Shown here: piece by piece, positions 26,050 through 37,382 of the stretch | Position numbering within the stretch: the stretch's first letter is position 1 | How the letters are laid out: every line of letters begins with the position of its first letter | NCBI GenBank assembly: GCA_028023455.1 | Contig: JAQFVV010006294.1 | Location: 3,251,001 to 3,315,000, forward strand | Length of the DNA stretch: 64,000 nucleotides | Reading direction: 5' to 3' | From: Epiperipatus broadwayi | Taxonomy: Eukaryota > Onychophora > Udeonychophora > Euonychophora > Peripatidae | Position numbers and translations under genes: made by a program | Notes under the pieces: generated by a model | Databases searched by the model: none | Seen by the model: the letters and a program-made list of their open reading frames with translations, nothing else | What the model was told of the DNA's origin: nothing

Positions 26050-27480
26050 CAATTCCAAGTACAGAAGTAAAGTTACAAGCATTATTCCGGAAGCATATCA
26101 GGCATTTCAGTGATTTATAAGAAAGGAAATTAACATTGTATTTCAGCAAAATTTCTCATCTTTATGGATTACCAAAAATTTGTAAAGATAATGTTCCATT
26201 AAAGTTCTAGAAATTCATCATGTTATAGCTTGTCAAGACTTTTTTTTCAATAAATTCTTAGTTCTTTGATTACACAACACAGTCCTTTATCAGGAATTCT
26301 AAGCATTTTTTAGAATTAATCAGGAACATGGAAATTAAAAGAACACATATTAATAAGCTTTGATGTGAGCAAATTTATTTACAAATATATCATGATGAAG
26401 CATTGTCTATTGTAAGGAAAAGGTTATATGATGATAATAGTCTGCAAACCAGAGCAATATACCTATAATGGAGCATATTAACATTCTGCATAACAACAAC
26501 TTACTTTCAGTACACTTCAAGAGTTCTTCCAACAAAATCAAGGGATAGCCATAGGATCACCACTATCATGTCACACTTGCTTAGCAACATTTATGTAGCA
26601 GAATTTGAAACCACAGCCATAAATACTAATTCATTTCCACTTAAAGTTTGGCCTTGCTATATTGATGCTACATTTGTTGTATGGTCAAATAATGAAGCAC
26701 GGTTACAAGTGTTCTGGACACACATCAACAATATATTTCCTGCAAATAAATTCACAATGGAATTGGAACACAAACTAAAATTGATATTCTTAAATGTTCT
26801 CGTGACAAGACTTACCTCATGGTCAAGTCAAAATAACAATTTTTAGAAAACCAATACACATATCAGAAACACAAAACATGGGAATATATTATCACTATGC
26901 AACAGAGTAAATGATATTTGTTTGGAAAACAATGATTTGGAAAAAGAAAAGATCTACGTAGAACAAGCACTCATGAAGAATGGTTATCCATTAGCTATCA
27001 TCTAGAAAACCTTTAATAGGTAACAAAAACAGATCCCAAAAAGGGAAATCATTATTGGTCCTGTACATACCAGGAATAGCAGATAAATTAAAGAAAATCT
27101 GCAATCAATATAACATTAGAACAGCTTTCCAAAGCCGTATCACACTTTGAGTTACAAAGCCTAAACTGGAATTACTGAAAAGCAAAAACTGTCTGTGAAA
27201 TATGTGAATGTGGAATGAAGTACATTGGTGAGACCAGTCACCCTGTTGAAAAGCAATTGAAAGAACACAAATTAATGATTAGAAAAGAAAAAAAAAAGAT
27301 GTGTCTACAGTAGCAGACCATATGTGTGCTAATGAACATATGTTTGATTGGGTAAAATAGAAAAATATTGGTTAGAGAGGAAAAGGTGCAACACAAAAAT
27401 TCAAAGAAGCTACTCATATGATAATGGCAAATAATCTTTTACATCAATCCAGTGTTACAATACATAGAGTTTGAAAGCCT
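26050..27480 (+). pseudogene. Penelope-like element relic with GIY-YIG endonuclease
   Basis: Remnant of a Penelope-like retroelement polyprotein, an RT fused to a C-terminal GIY-YIG nuclease. In order: HLYGLPKICKDNVPL at about 26158-26202 (the YGLPKIHK-type motif of this group), then SFDVSKF near 26350 (RT motif A). Next come GIAIGSPLSCH at about 26540-26572 (motif B), SNIYVAEFE, and YIDATFVVW at about 26660-26690, the catalytic YxDD motif with the second aspartate changed to alanine. ELEHKLKLIFLNVLVTR follows, then a linker. CECGMKYIGETS at 27206-27241 is the GIY-YIG signature with an upstream Cys motif, followed by KQLKEHK. Several frameshifts and stops separate these blocks, so the copy is dead. 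The downstream part contains a tRNA-like segment and the element's 3' region to about 27830. Confidence 0.87.
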
Positions 27481-27597
27481 TTAATTAGCCTTGCCCTTAG
27501 GAAAAAGTATTAAAACAAGAAGAAAAATGGAAGAATTGTGAGGATTTAAACTGATCTTCATAAATAAGTATATGAATTTTCTATAGACTGTTACCTT

Positions 27598-27700
27598 TGA
27601 CAAAATAGCTCAGTTGGTTAGATAGTTGCTGTAAAATTTGATATTCAATCAATAATTTTTATGGGATAAGTTCAATTCCTGTGCTGGAATTGTCACTGGT
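27598..27700 (+). other. tRNA-like segment (pseudo-tRNA or SINE head)
   Basis: TAGCTCAGTTGGTTAGATAG (from 27606) matches a tRNA A box and D loop. AAGTTCAATTCC (27668-27679) resembles a B box and T loop. Outer GACAA and TTGTC can pair as a shortened acceptor stem. The spacing between boxes is longer than in a normal tRNA and no clean anticodon arm is seen, so it is a tRNA-derived repeat, not a functional tRNA gene. It lies in the 3' region of the Penelope-like relic. Confidence 0.55.
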
Positions 27701-27834
27701 CAGGCTAGCAATATCTGAAGAAAAGCAAAAAAATAATACCATTCGAAACATTGTGTAAACTACTAACCTCTGTTCTTTGTGTGCTATTGCTAACAATTGC
27801 TTGTATTTGGAAAAGTTTAAATAAAGTTTAAAAT

Positions 27835-28559
27835 TTTCTAGACCTTCAACATTTAATTATAAATGGTGGAAGTAGTTCGACATATTATCGCATCCAAAAT
27901 ACAATCATCTCAAACCTTCATGAAAATACTACTTTTAACCATTTTGTTTTATTTTATGAAATATGATTGAATGCAAATTATTGTCTTATTTATTAACAAT
28001 TTATTGGTAATGTTTTAAACTAAACTAATCATCATTATTTTTTCTTTCTCTTACCTTTCTGTCTTCATCATATCTCAGTTATTTTTTCTGCATTAATTAT
28101 GATAATGGAATTATACATTTTGATGCAGACATGGTATTCATCCTTTAAATATAAATACAACAGACTTCAATTATTTTTTTCCTTTTTTTTTTAGTTTCTA
28201 AATTTTTATTCATCATTTTTCTTGGTCTTATATTTATTTGTGCAATCACATTTTTCATATTTTTATTATACATACAGTAATACTGATTTTAATAGATATA
28301 TTAAGTCCTTGGCAATGCAAAAATAAAAGCTCAACAACAAAATTTTTAAATTTAGTATACTAAGCATGCTTTCAATATCTTTATATTGATATCATAATCA
28401 TAGCAATAAATGAGTAAAATTGTGGGTGAAGGATGTGATATAATTATATGTAAATTGTATGCAAATATGCATACATGATCCACTTTTTAGAGAGGAGAAG
28501 CAGGATTCCTTTTTGTTTAAAGCATATGATTATTGGAAATATGCCATACTTTCTTTATC
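27835..28559. other. Unrecognised AT-rich spacer between two Penelope-like relics
   Basis: No gene or repeat recognised. Confidence 0.6.
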
Positions 28560-29770
28560 TTTTTAGCGTCACTATTTTCCAGACATATAGTGCTAGAGAT
28601 GTAGATTCGAATGCATGACCAAGTTTATTTTGTGCTCTAGAAATATGATAGGTCTGGATTGACCTTTTTGTACGGGTATTGGTGTTGGGAATGTCTTGTT
28701 GCTAGGCTGGCACAAGATTCTCCAAAGTAAATGGCATTGCAATTAGTTTGGTTACATGAGATTTTGTACACAATTTGTGGAGTTTGTTCAGGGATATTCT
28801 TGGAGTTATTGATCAAACAGTTAAAATGGGTGGAATATGAAAACTAATTCTGTAAGATTCAGCACAAATTTTATTGTTACTTGGACAAACATTAGGAATA
28901 TAAGAGGGATATCCAGGATTTGAGATCACTTGGCATAGATTTAGATCTGATTTTGGAGTAGAATTTCTTAAGGATATTGATAAGAGTCTTGTATTTGTAT
29001 CCAGACTGGCATAAGACATTAGTATACTGGTTGATGTTAGATTTACAATCTGTTTCTAGCTTCCAAAAGTTGAAATGTTTGTGTAGGAAAGCTTTCAAAC
29101 CTGCATATTTGTGCGAGTTAGGAGTTATGGATTTGAGATGTATTATACCTCTAATTTGAATTGGTTTAATTATCATTTTACAATTCAGTTGGTTAATATT
29201 CCATTGGATGTACAAGTCAAAGAACTTTATTTCTTTGAATGATTGAATGAATTTTCATGTTCAATGGTCTAGGTTAATGAGGATTTTTGTGCAAGTTCAC
29301 ATTTGATATTATTAATTTGAAGTTCAGAAGCACAAATGAAGACATCATTGCCATATTGTATGTATATCATCTCTGGGATTTGTTGCAATTGTTTTAAAGA
29401 TGTCTGTTTCAATATTACTCAACACAAGACTGGAAATCCCATTAGCCATCTAATTTCCATGATGTAATATTGCCTGTTGAAAAAGGCAGTTATATCTTCA
29501 TCAATCTAGTTTAAGCATTCAGCGATAAAGATGATCTTATTGTGTGAATAATTGGATGCTATTAACATGTATTTAATAGTTTCATTTGATTGCTTTCTGC
29601 TTATCAAATCATATAGTCCAGTGATATCTAGAGAAGCAATTCTACACTGGCTGTTAATATTTACGTTCTTAATTTTGTATACATATTCATTCTTTATTTT
29701 TTTCATTCTTTTAACTTTCTTTGTTTTCTTGTTTTTTTTTTCAAGCTGGAATGGCCCAATTCATTTGCGA
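28560..29770 (-). pseudogene. Second Penelope-like reverse transcriptase relic
   Basis: Minus-strand RT of Penelope-like type, distinct from the plus-strand copy at 26-27.5 kb. From the right end, 29706-29506 encodes CRIASLDITGLYDLI (RT motif A context, normally SFDVxxLYTNI). About 29440 to 29330 reads MGFPV (motif B), then IYIQYGNDVFICASELQ, the YxDD motif with its first aspartate changed to asparagine. At 29215-28892 a 107-codon frame includes IQWNINQLNCKMIIKPIQIR and SHKYAGLKAFLHKHFNF, which is the conserved connection after RT (FLD...LxFxIYRKPTxTD...HKxAxxxxxxHR). The continuation to about 28590 is frameshifted. I see no GIY-YIG signature. The group assignment is by motif resemblance. Confidence 0.72.
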
Positions 29771-29789
29771 ATTTGTTTTTTATAATACA

Positions 29790-30599
29790 GTATAATATAT
29801 GTTTAACAAGGATTAATCCTAAGAGATCGATTTAATTTAAAGTTATATAATTGAATAATTTATTTAAAACTGTATATTCATAGTTTAAATTTCACTTCAT
29901 ATGAAGAAATAGATATCTAATCAAAGAAAAGTTAAGGGGAGAATTTTATTTAGACTTTAAAACACAAAACAGCCATATAATCTAGACTTAAAATAAATCC
30001 AGATTCATGACTAACTAACCATTAGTAATAGTTTTTAAATAAAACTTTATTTGAATATATTTGACTATGTGAGTAATTTACTCTCAGATTTTTTTATAAT
30101 ATATTATCAACAAGGGAAGTCATAGATTAATGATTGTTTAGTATATTTTGAATGATACTAACCACTACCATAACATAAAATGCTCAATCTCACATAATTT
30201 TGGCCAGGCCAAACTGGCAGTCTCATTAGGTATGCTAGAGTTTAAAATACCCATTCTTTGTATCATCAAGTAAGAGATTCATTTATAACTTATTTCATGT
30301 AATATTTATTTTTAAATTACATATTACTCATTAAAATGTAATTAGTAAGCCTTTTAAAATTTTCATTCTAAATATAGTTTACATAATGTATAAAATAATA
30401 AAATTTCATTTTTATGGATTTTCCTGTTCTATTAATGAGTATTAATATTTTAATATATTATAGTTGTACATACATAGTATAAAATATTAATTTTTATTTA
30501 ATATCAGATTGTAAGATTTATTTGCAGTTTTTGATATATACAATTAGCTTATAGTAATATTTAAGATTTGTCATTTCAATCATTATCACTGCACTGAAT
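29790..30599. other. Unrecognised AT-rich spacer
   Basis: No feature recognised on either strand. Confidence 0.6.
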
Positions 30600-32442
30600 G
30601 ATGAAGGTCTCTCCAAGTTTAATCCAGTTTTTCCAATTTCATTGATCTGTCTCATATATGGGTTCTTTTTAGGTATTTTAAATTTATTGAGATCCAGTTT
30701 AAGATTTCAACTATCCATCTATTATTCTTTTTTCTAGCAATATGTCGATTCCAGCTCTACTTCAGTCTCTTAATTTTTTTCAGTGATGTCAGTAAGACCT
30801 GATATTCTCTCTCACTTATGTATTTCATTTGCGATCTCTATTTGTTACCCCTAACATACATCTCTCATACTTTGTTGAGTGGTCTGAAGTCTATTATTTA
30901 CGTGTCCAAGTCTCAGATCCATAAGTAAGAACTGATAACACATTTTTATTAAAAACCTTTTCAAACACATTGACATATTTTCTTTGAATATTAAGTTATT
31001 TTTACTAAAAACATTTCAACAAGTTTAATTCTATGATTAATTTTATCCATTATGTTTCCATCTGTTTTAATAATTCAACCAAGGTATTTGTACAAGTTGC
31101 AAACTTCTTCTAAATCGTCATTATCAATCTTTACTTCATCTGACAATTCTTGCAACATTTCCTGAAGCTCTAAAGTATTAGTTGTAAAAACAATTACATC
31201 ATCTGCAAATTCTAGATGACCTAAATAATCTCCATTATTTTTAATAGATTCACATTTTAAACTACAAAATACTTTTTATAAACCTGCTGTAAAAAATTTT
31301 GAAGGTGTGGAATCAACTTGTCACATACTCTTTCAATGCTAATCTTTTTAATATATTTATGTAATTTAATCTTGGTTGTTGCATTTTGATAAATATTCTT
31401 CAGAATTTGAAAATATTCTGGGTCTACAGTTTTGATGATATATGGTTTAATTACCATAGAAATGCTTATAGAATCAAATGCTTTCCATAATTTACAACTT
31501 GTATTTATTGGTCCTTTCTAACTTCTCTCAATACTTAAATGTGATTCACTGTACTAAAACCACTTGTAAATTCTATCTTTTGGTTAGTTAAAATCCAAAA
31601 TTCACTGCAGACAAGTTGCAATTATCTTGATAAATTTTTTATATAAAAACTGATATCTTCTTTATCTCCTTTTTTTAAATATCAAAATTACTATTGCATT
31701 TTTTCAATCATTTGTTAATCTTTATTATTTAGACATTTGATATATAACTTTGCCAATATTTTTTCTATTTCGTCACCTACTTGTTTCAAGAATCAATTAT
31801 ACTTCCATCATTATCAGAAGCTTTTCCCTTTTTCATAGATTTAATTGCATGTCTCACTTCATTTAAAATATTGGGCAATTCAGAAGATGTAGCAATTGTT
31901 AGAGATACTTTGTTTTTTGTTCTTTATTGCTATATAATTCTTCATAGACTTCTTCCTCACACTTCTTGATATCATTTCTTCTTTTTTATAATAGTTTTTT
32001 TTTCTTTTTATTGCAAAAATAAATTTTCTTCTAATTCCGTGGTGTTGTTTTGCATTTTTGTGTTTTATTCTCTTCAATAGTGTTTCTTATTAATTCAGAA
32101 TTGTCTTTTCTTATATCATTATTAACTCTTTTGCTTACCACTTTACAAAACTAGATATTCAATTCTTAGTGGATCTTTTTTATATATTTTCCTATTCTTT
32201 ATTTTCTTATACATTGTCTTGTCTCAGAATAAAATTTACTGGTGAATTGCTTCTTTTTATCTTTCTATTGGTGACATTCAAATCTGAACTATTTTCAAAA
32301 TCTATTAATATTTTAAAATGATTAGTAAATTCTAATTTTAATTCATTGGAAGGTTTCTGAAGGTTAGAAATATCAACAGTGAATACTGTTTTTATTAACA
32401 TTTTTTGTCTCTCTGGTATTGCATTAACACATATCTTACATC

Positions 32443-33110
32443 ACATGATCACATTTCCTATACTAGCACATTAATTGTTGATAAACAGAGCAAAACTCTC
32501 CATACAGTATTGCCACCTGTGCTAAACAGAGTAATCAATGGATGCCAGAAGGCTTGTGCATAAAATCCCTATCTAATGCCTACTCATCCAATATCCCCAG
32601 ACTAGTTTGATTACTCTGTTTAGCACAGGTGGCGATACTGTATGGAGAGTTTTGCTCTGTTTTATCAACAATTAATGTGCTAGTATAGGAAATGTGATCA
32701 TGTGATGCTTAATGGTTTAACACCAATCCTGCCTAATAGGATAGTGGTGGCTATGGTTGTAAAAGAGCCAAAGACACCAAAATGTATGGGTGCTGAACTG
32801 AGTTCAGACCCTATGACTATATAAGCTATTGAGCTTAGGTTGAAAATATTTTTTGTGTTTTCAATTTCATTCTCATAGTTTTGTAGTTAAGTAGAGATAA
32901 AAGGTGGTTGCTAGAGGGTTGCATTAGATCCTAAGATCTAGATGCATTGCTCTCAGATCCAAAGCTCCTCACTGACGAAGGCCACAAGCCAGAAACTAGT
33001 CTGGGGATATTGGATGAGTAGGCATTAGATAGGGATTTTATGCACAAGCCTTCTGGCATCCATTGATTACTCTGTTTAGCACAGGTAGCAGAGTTTTGTT
33101 CTGTTTATCA
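32443..33110. mobile_element. Hammerhead-bearing palindromic retroposon, locus 1
   Basis: Inserted in RTE copy 2 with a 14-bp target-site duplication ACATATCTTACATC (32429-32442 and 33111-33124). The left part is a long inverted repeat: 32443-32570 runs to the complement of 32571-32710. In the middle the left (minus) arm is cut just inside its ribozyme core (GACTAGTTT then GATTACTCTG). A second plus-oriented unit then follows in tandem to 33110, containing a complete hammerhead (32957-33015). No protein is encoded. Long TSD, tandem and inverted units, and ribozymes are features known for Penelope-like elements and related retrozymes. The assignment to that group is inference. Confidence 0.85.
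32957..33015 (+). ncRNA. Hammerhead ribozyme 1
   Basis: All core elements are present: CTGACGA (32972-32978), stem II GGC-CACAA-GCC, GAAAC (32992-32996), then a 2-nt loop TA and GTC (32999-33001), giving a 2-bp stem III. Stem I is formed by TCCTCA with TGGGGA (six pairs, one G-U), an internal loop, then ATCCAA with TTGGAT (six pairs). Predicted cleavage is after C33001. The very short stem III matches the minimal type I hammerheads described in Penelope-like elements and amphibian satellite DNA, which may work as dimers. Activity was not tested. Confidence 0.85.
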
Positions 33111-33382
33111 ACATATCTTACATCTCACTAATCTAGGATTAGTTATTGTGTTGAATTTATTAAAAACATTACTATTTTGAAATACATATTTTCTGTTAGT
33201 CAAAATATAGTCCATTTCTGCTGTGCCTTCATTTGGATGTTTCCATATCCATTTCCATTTAGCATTTTTCTCAAAGAAGTATTATTTTTTCTTTTTCTGC
33301 AAACCCCATAAGTCTGTATTCTCTGTTAGTTTGTAAGTTATTCCCTTAGTCAATAACCTACATGAACTTCTGTGTTACCCAT

Positions 33383-34163
33383 TGAAATGTCCATGCATAT
33401 AAAAGATTATTTATTTTTGTAAATAGGCATGGATTTCTTTACTTTAATAATATTCCCTTTATTGGAAAATTACTCTAGAAGTTGGCTGAAGAGATCGTTC
33501 CAAAATTATAGATTAAATTAGAACAGAATTTGTATATAAATAAAGCTAGTTGCATACAAAGTAGATCGTGTGTGTATATATATATCCCCTTGTAAATGAA
33601 GAAGAGGGAGGAAACATCTAAAATGATTAGACTGGAGTAAAGTAAGAGTTGATTTGAAGAGATAACAGAGCAGCAGTAAAACTATTAGATTGACTAGCAG
33701 TGATTAAGTCTAAAATGGAATAGTTGAAAACAAGAAGCATTTACTTGTTTGTATATTGAAAAGGTTATTACCAATGAAGAGTAATTAACTGAAGCTTAAC
33801 CAAACCGCAAAAAGACAAGTTGGAAACAGAAAGTGGCTAATATATAAATTATGTGTCAATGTAGTCATTGATATTGCAAACTTTAATAAATTTATTCTAT
33901 ACATGAAATTAGATATGCTTATTTATGTTTCAAGAGACATTAGATGTAAAAGCACAAATAAATAATAACTGGATTACTCCTGGTGTGGAATGACTATTTT
34001 TACCCAAGGAAAAAACAACATATGAATATTAATAGACTATTATTACCTTTGTATATTATTTTTACCACATTATTATTTGTAATCTTATTATATATATATT
34101 TTGAAGTATATTGTTTATTTATTTAACTCCTGATTGGTCTTTAGAGACTATCAGGACACAGTA
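33383..34163 (+). repeat. 5' LTR of Ty3-type element
   Basis: 781 bp, starting TGAAATGTCCATGCATATAA and ending GACACAGTA. It matches the 3' LTR segments over its whole length, with about 85-90% identity by eye. The terminal CA has become TA. Confidence 0.88.
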
Positions 34164-34185
34164 GTTGGTGCAGTTGACAGAATTG
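34164..34185 (+). promoter_or_regulatory. Primer-binding site of Ty3-type element
   Basis: GTTGGTGCAGTTGACAG directly follows the 5' LTR and resembles the TGGCGCAGTCGG-type site complementary to a tRNA 3' end used by gypsy-group elements. The specific tRNA is not assigned. Confidence 0.65.
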
Positions 34186-34367
34186 CTACAGGATTTGACA
34201 CAGCATAATTTCTACTGCAAATAATAAAATATGGGTGCACTAAGCTTTGCAGTCAGTGAATTTGATATAACCAACATGGACTCATATAAAAGTTAAGTCA
34301 AACATGTGGAGTACTATATTTTTATAAAGTGGAAAATGAGTGTCTCAAAGTGTTGACCCTTCTCTAT

Positions 34368-35830
34368 TTTGCAGGTCAAGATGTTGTACAGCTTGCATAT
34401 AGATTTACTGATCCCAAATGTCTGAAGGAATTGCCATATAAAGAAGTGGTAGAAATTTTAAATGGATATTTCGCTCTGGGAGTATCGAAATGAGCATGGC
34501 TGAGATTGAAAAACTGAAAACAACTACCATTTGAAAATATGTTGGACTACGTTTTAGCTCTAAAGAAGCTGGCTAAGCACTGTGATTTCGATCTGCGGCA
34601 TAGAGGATGAAAAATTCCAAAAGCGACCCTGACCTATGTTATAAAAGAACTGTAGAGGAATGTGTCACACAAGATGCTTTACAAAATAAGGCATTGGAAT
34701 TTATAGAGCCACAACAGTTGAGAAAAATTTTGCTAATAAATCAAAAAGTAGCAAAATTTATTACAGAGCCCTATAGTGATAGAAAAGAGTGAAAGTGCTA
34801 TTGTTGTGGTAAAAAAGAGTGAAAGTGTTATTGTTGTGGTAAACCCAAACATTTAAAAGTAAGTGTAAACACAGGGATAAAAATTGTAGAAACTGTGACA
34901 AAAAAGGTCATTTAGCAGTAATCTTTCATTTTAGGAAGAGCAGAACTATTGATTTAGTAAAAGTGGACTATAAATCTGAAGGAAAATTAAATTATGAGAA
35001 TGTTAGTGTAAAGAGGATGAATAACAGAAAACTGGACTACATATTTTTAGAAGCAGTTATTTGTGGTCAAATAATAAAAATGGAAGTGGACAACAGAACC
35101 AGTCTGTTAATGATATTGCTCAGAGTGGATTAAAATTAGCAGAAAAGGTAAAATGAAGATAACATTTCAAGATACATATGTGATAGCTATAGATATAAAT
35201 GGAAATAAAATTGATATTCAAGGACAAGTGATTATGCTGTAAAATTAATTTCTAATGTGAAATGGCTGACACATAGTAAATAATAATTTCAGTCTATTGC
35301 TGGGTATTTATGTAAATGTGAATAATAAGTTGTTAAACTCCAGAACTTTAAATATTGGTAATGTGGCTATCAAAATAGGTGTGGAAATAATCTAGGACTC
35401 CTCGGACTCAATTAACAAAACTAGTACCACCTACAAGTATAAAAATGATAAAAATTGGGACGTTCTTAGTAGGACAAAAACATGGATACACAGCTTACTT
35501 AATTGTAAATGGATACCTGGTGAAATAGTCAAAGTAATATTGAAGGATATAAGAATAGTAAAAATTACAGATTGGTTGCGATTTGAAAAGTCATGTTAGA
35601 CACCTTTGCCATTGTAATGAGGATATCTTACCAGATATTCATCTAAATAAATCATTAATTAAAAAAAGAATTAGAGAAAAATATTTTTTATTTGAGGATT
35701 TAATTACTGATTCAGAACAAGTTAAAATAATTAATGATAAACAGAAATTATTTCAAAAGAAGAAGAAAATTATTCCCAAAACTCTAAATGTAAAAGCAAA
35801 CTATTTGACAAGTTTAAAAATATAGTAATA
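34368..35830 (+). pseudogene. Ty3-type gag-protease/integrase-tail remnant
   Basis: Frameshifted coding remnant. Gag: QDVVQLAYRFTDPKCL (34377 on), FENMLDYVLALKKLAKHCDF (about 34530-34590), and a 61-codon frame at 34607-34792 with TVEECVTQDAL. First zinc knuckle: CYCCGKPKHLK from 34826, which with the next frame fits CX2CX4HX4C. Second knuckle: CRNCDKKGHLAVIF (about 34886-34925) with the last cysteine changed to phenylalanine. A 30-bp tandem duplication precedes the first knuckle. Protease remnant: AVICGQIIKMEVD near 35060, where the DTG has been disrupted. Then, without any RT, WIPGEIVKVILKD (about 35505-35545) and SHVRHLCHCNEDILPDIHL (35586-35642) match the C-terminal tail of Ty3-type integrase. 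Polyprotein processing and integration functions are absent. Confidence 0.82.
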
Positions 35831-35848
35831 AATTAAGCCTGCATTTCT

Positions 35849-35866
35849 AGAGAGTAGGGAGAAAAG
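35849..35866 (+). promoter_or_regulatory. Polypurine tract
   Basis: AGAGAGTAGGGAGAAAAG, purines with one T, immediately 5' of the TGAAAT that begins the 3' LTR. It would prime plus-strand DNA synthesis. Confidence 0.8.
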
Positions 35867-35920
35867 TGAAATATCTACGCATATAAAACTGTATATGTGA
35901 ATAAAAGATTATTTATTTTT

Positions 35921-36177
35921 TAGTTTCATTTAAGAATGATGGGTCGTAAATTCTAGAAAATTTCGTAGGCGTCATTCATTCAGATATAGTAAACAGTAAT
36001 TTAAAGTGATTGGTTTATCTTCATACTTTCATTTCCAGTGCTTAAAATTTTCCCATACTTAAGCGTTTGGCTTGAAAGAATAGGTGGATTCATTCTATTC
36101 TTTCGCAAAGACTTTATCTTGTGTTGGAAATGAAAGTATTCGCCTGTACATTAGCTTGAAATGCTGATCTTTAGTTT
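35921..36177. mobile_element. 257-bp structured retroposon
   Basis: Inserted in the 3' LTR with a 13-bp target duplication ATTATTTATTTTT (35908-35920 and 36178-36190). The length of the duplication suggests LINE-type retroposition. Internally it can fold into nested hairpins: TACTTTCATTTCCA (36024-36037) with TGGAAATGAAAGTA (36125-36138), and GAAAGAATAG (36074-36083) with CTATTCTTTC (36095-36104). No poly(A) or tRNA promoter boxes are seen. Family not recognised. It could be a small structured-RNA retrocopy. Confidence 0.7.
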
Positions 36178-36197
36178 ATTATTTATTTTTGTAAATA

Positions 36198-37382
36198 CAC
36201 CTGGGTCTCGTTTTACACGATAGATAGGTTCCTCAGAAAACACGCTCAAACGAAATCGCGCAAAAATAGACGTAACTTACATTGAAAAAGGGGGGATGCG
36301 GTTTGTGATTTTTCAAAATTCGCGTAAAAGCAAAGTACCAATGTAAAATTACTTTAAAATTCGCGCAAAAAAAAAAAAATAATAAGGAAATAAAATATGA
36401 CTAATAAAAAATTTCAAATTTGAAAAAAATTGATACAAGACAAACTTTTTTTAACTATAATATTTAATTTTAGTCAAAATAATATATTTTTATGCATAAT
36501 TTACAGTACAGTAATTTCCATTTTTTAATACACATTTTAATTATTATCACTATTTGCCCCAAAAACATGTTCGTTTGCAAACTGGTAAAAAATCAAATTC
36601 TCACAAGAGGAAATACAACTAGCGCCAAGTTCACTCTCATGTTGTGTTAATGGTTTTCTGTTAACAATGTAATTAGTAATTAATCTTTGAGATGATGATT
36701 TTATTAATTGTTTATGAGCTTAGACTTATAATAATAAAAAGATATTTATTCACCACTGCTGGGAAAAATTTAATTAAAACTAACAACTAAAAATTAAATT
36801 CTTATTTTTGTCTTTAATTTTTTAATTTTCAATTCTGTTTAAAAATCAAATTTCGTTTTACATCACATTAATTTCAAGTCGCCATAAGTAATTTTTAAAT
36901 TGTTAATTACAATTAAAAATCAGATTTTAATTTTTAATTGTCAAATTTAATTGTGCCCACTGCTATTACTTACCTTTTAAAAATAAACTTGCGGACACTA
37001 AATGATTAATAATTGATTACGTTCTTTTTTAAAAAACAAAAACAGAATGTAATTTAAAATGCAAAATTAACTCGCACAATGTTTGAACAAATTTACATTA
37101 TAATCTTGTAAAATTTAATGTGTGTATACATAAAATGTGGAAATCATGATTTTAATTTCATTATTGCATAAAATCTTACTATTATAAAGCACTGAAAATA
37201 TTGAAATTACTAAGATGAAAGTCGAATTCCAATAATGTGCTATTACTTTCAGTATAACGTAAGTGCGTGAAATTTATTATTTAAAGTAATAGCGCATTAT
37301 CGGAGTTCGACTTCCGGTGAAACATGAATTGCGTAACTTCAAAATCGTGTTAAATAAGTCCGTGTAAAAAGAGACCCAGGTG
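36198..37382. mobile_element. Tc1/mariner-type MITE, 1185 bp
   Basis: Terminal inverted repeats begin CACCTGGGTCTC and match for about 22 bp with one mismatch (left ...GTTTTACACG, right ...TTTTTACACG). It is flanked by TA on both sides (36196-36197 and 37383-37384), the target preference of IS630/Tc1/mariner elements. No transposase frame. It contains a second inverted pair near 37210-37320, GAAAGTCGAATTCC against GGAGTTCGACTTCC. A diverged member of the same family occupies 40951-44558. Confidence 0.87.

Larger units (their letters stand above)
30600..33382 (-). pseudogene. RTE-like LINE relic, copy 2
   Basis: Minus-strand relic colinear with copy 1. At about 30962-30900 it reads VLSVLTYGSETWT, the characteristic post-RT motif. 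At 31457-31257 a frame includes VDPEYFQILKNIYQNATTKI and continues to NIERGVRQG-equivalent sequence that has decayed (SIERVCDKLIP). The 32077-31880 frame is a basic linker between endonuclease and RT. The copy is interrupted by the hammerhead palindrome at 32443-33110 (14-bp target duplication) and is apparently cut by the Ty3-type element at 33383. It is frameshifted throughout. Confidence 0.75.

Noticed and set aside
27705-27765. CTGAAGA ... CGAAAC at the tail of the plus-strand Penelope relic as a further hammerhead
   Set aside because: The core words are present, but the 20-odd bases between them do not form a stem II and no GTH site closes stem III.
28813-29019. Independent small protein
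   Set aside because: It is an overlapping frame within the minus-strand Penelope-like RT relic.
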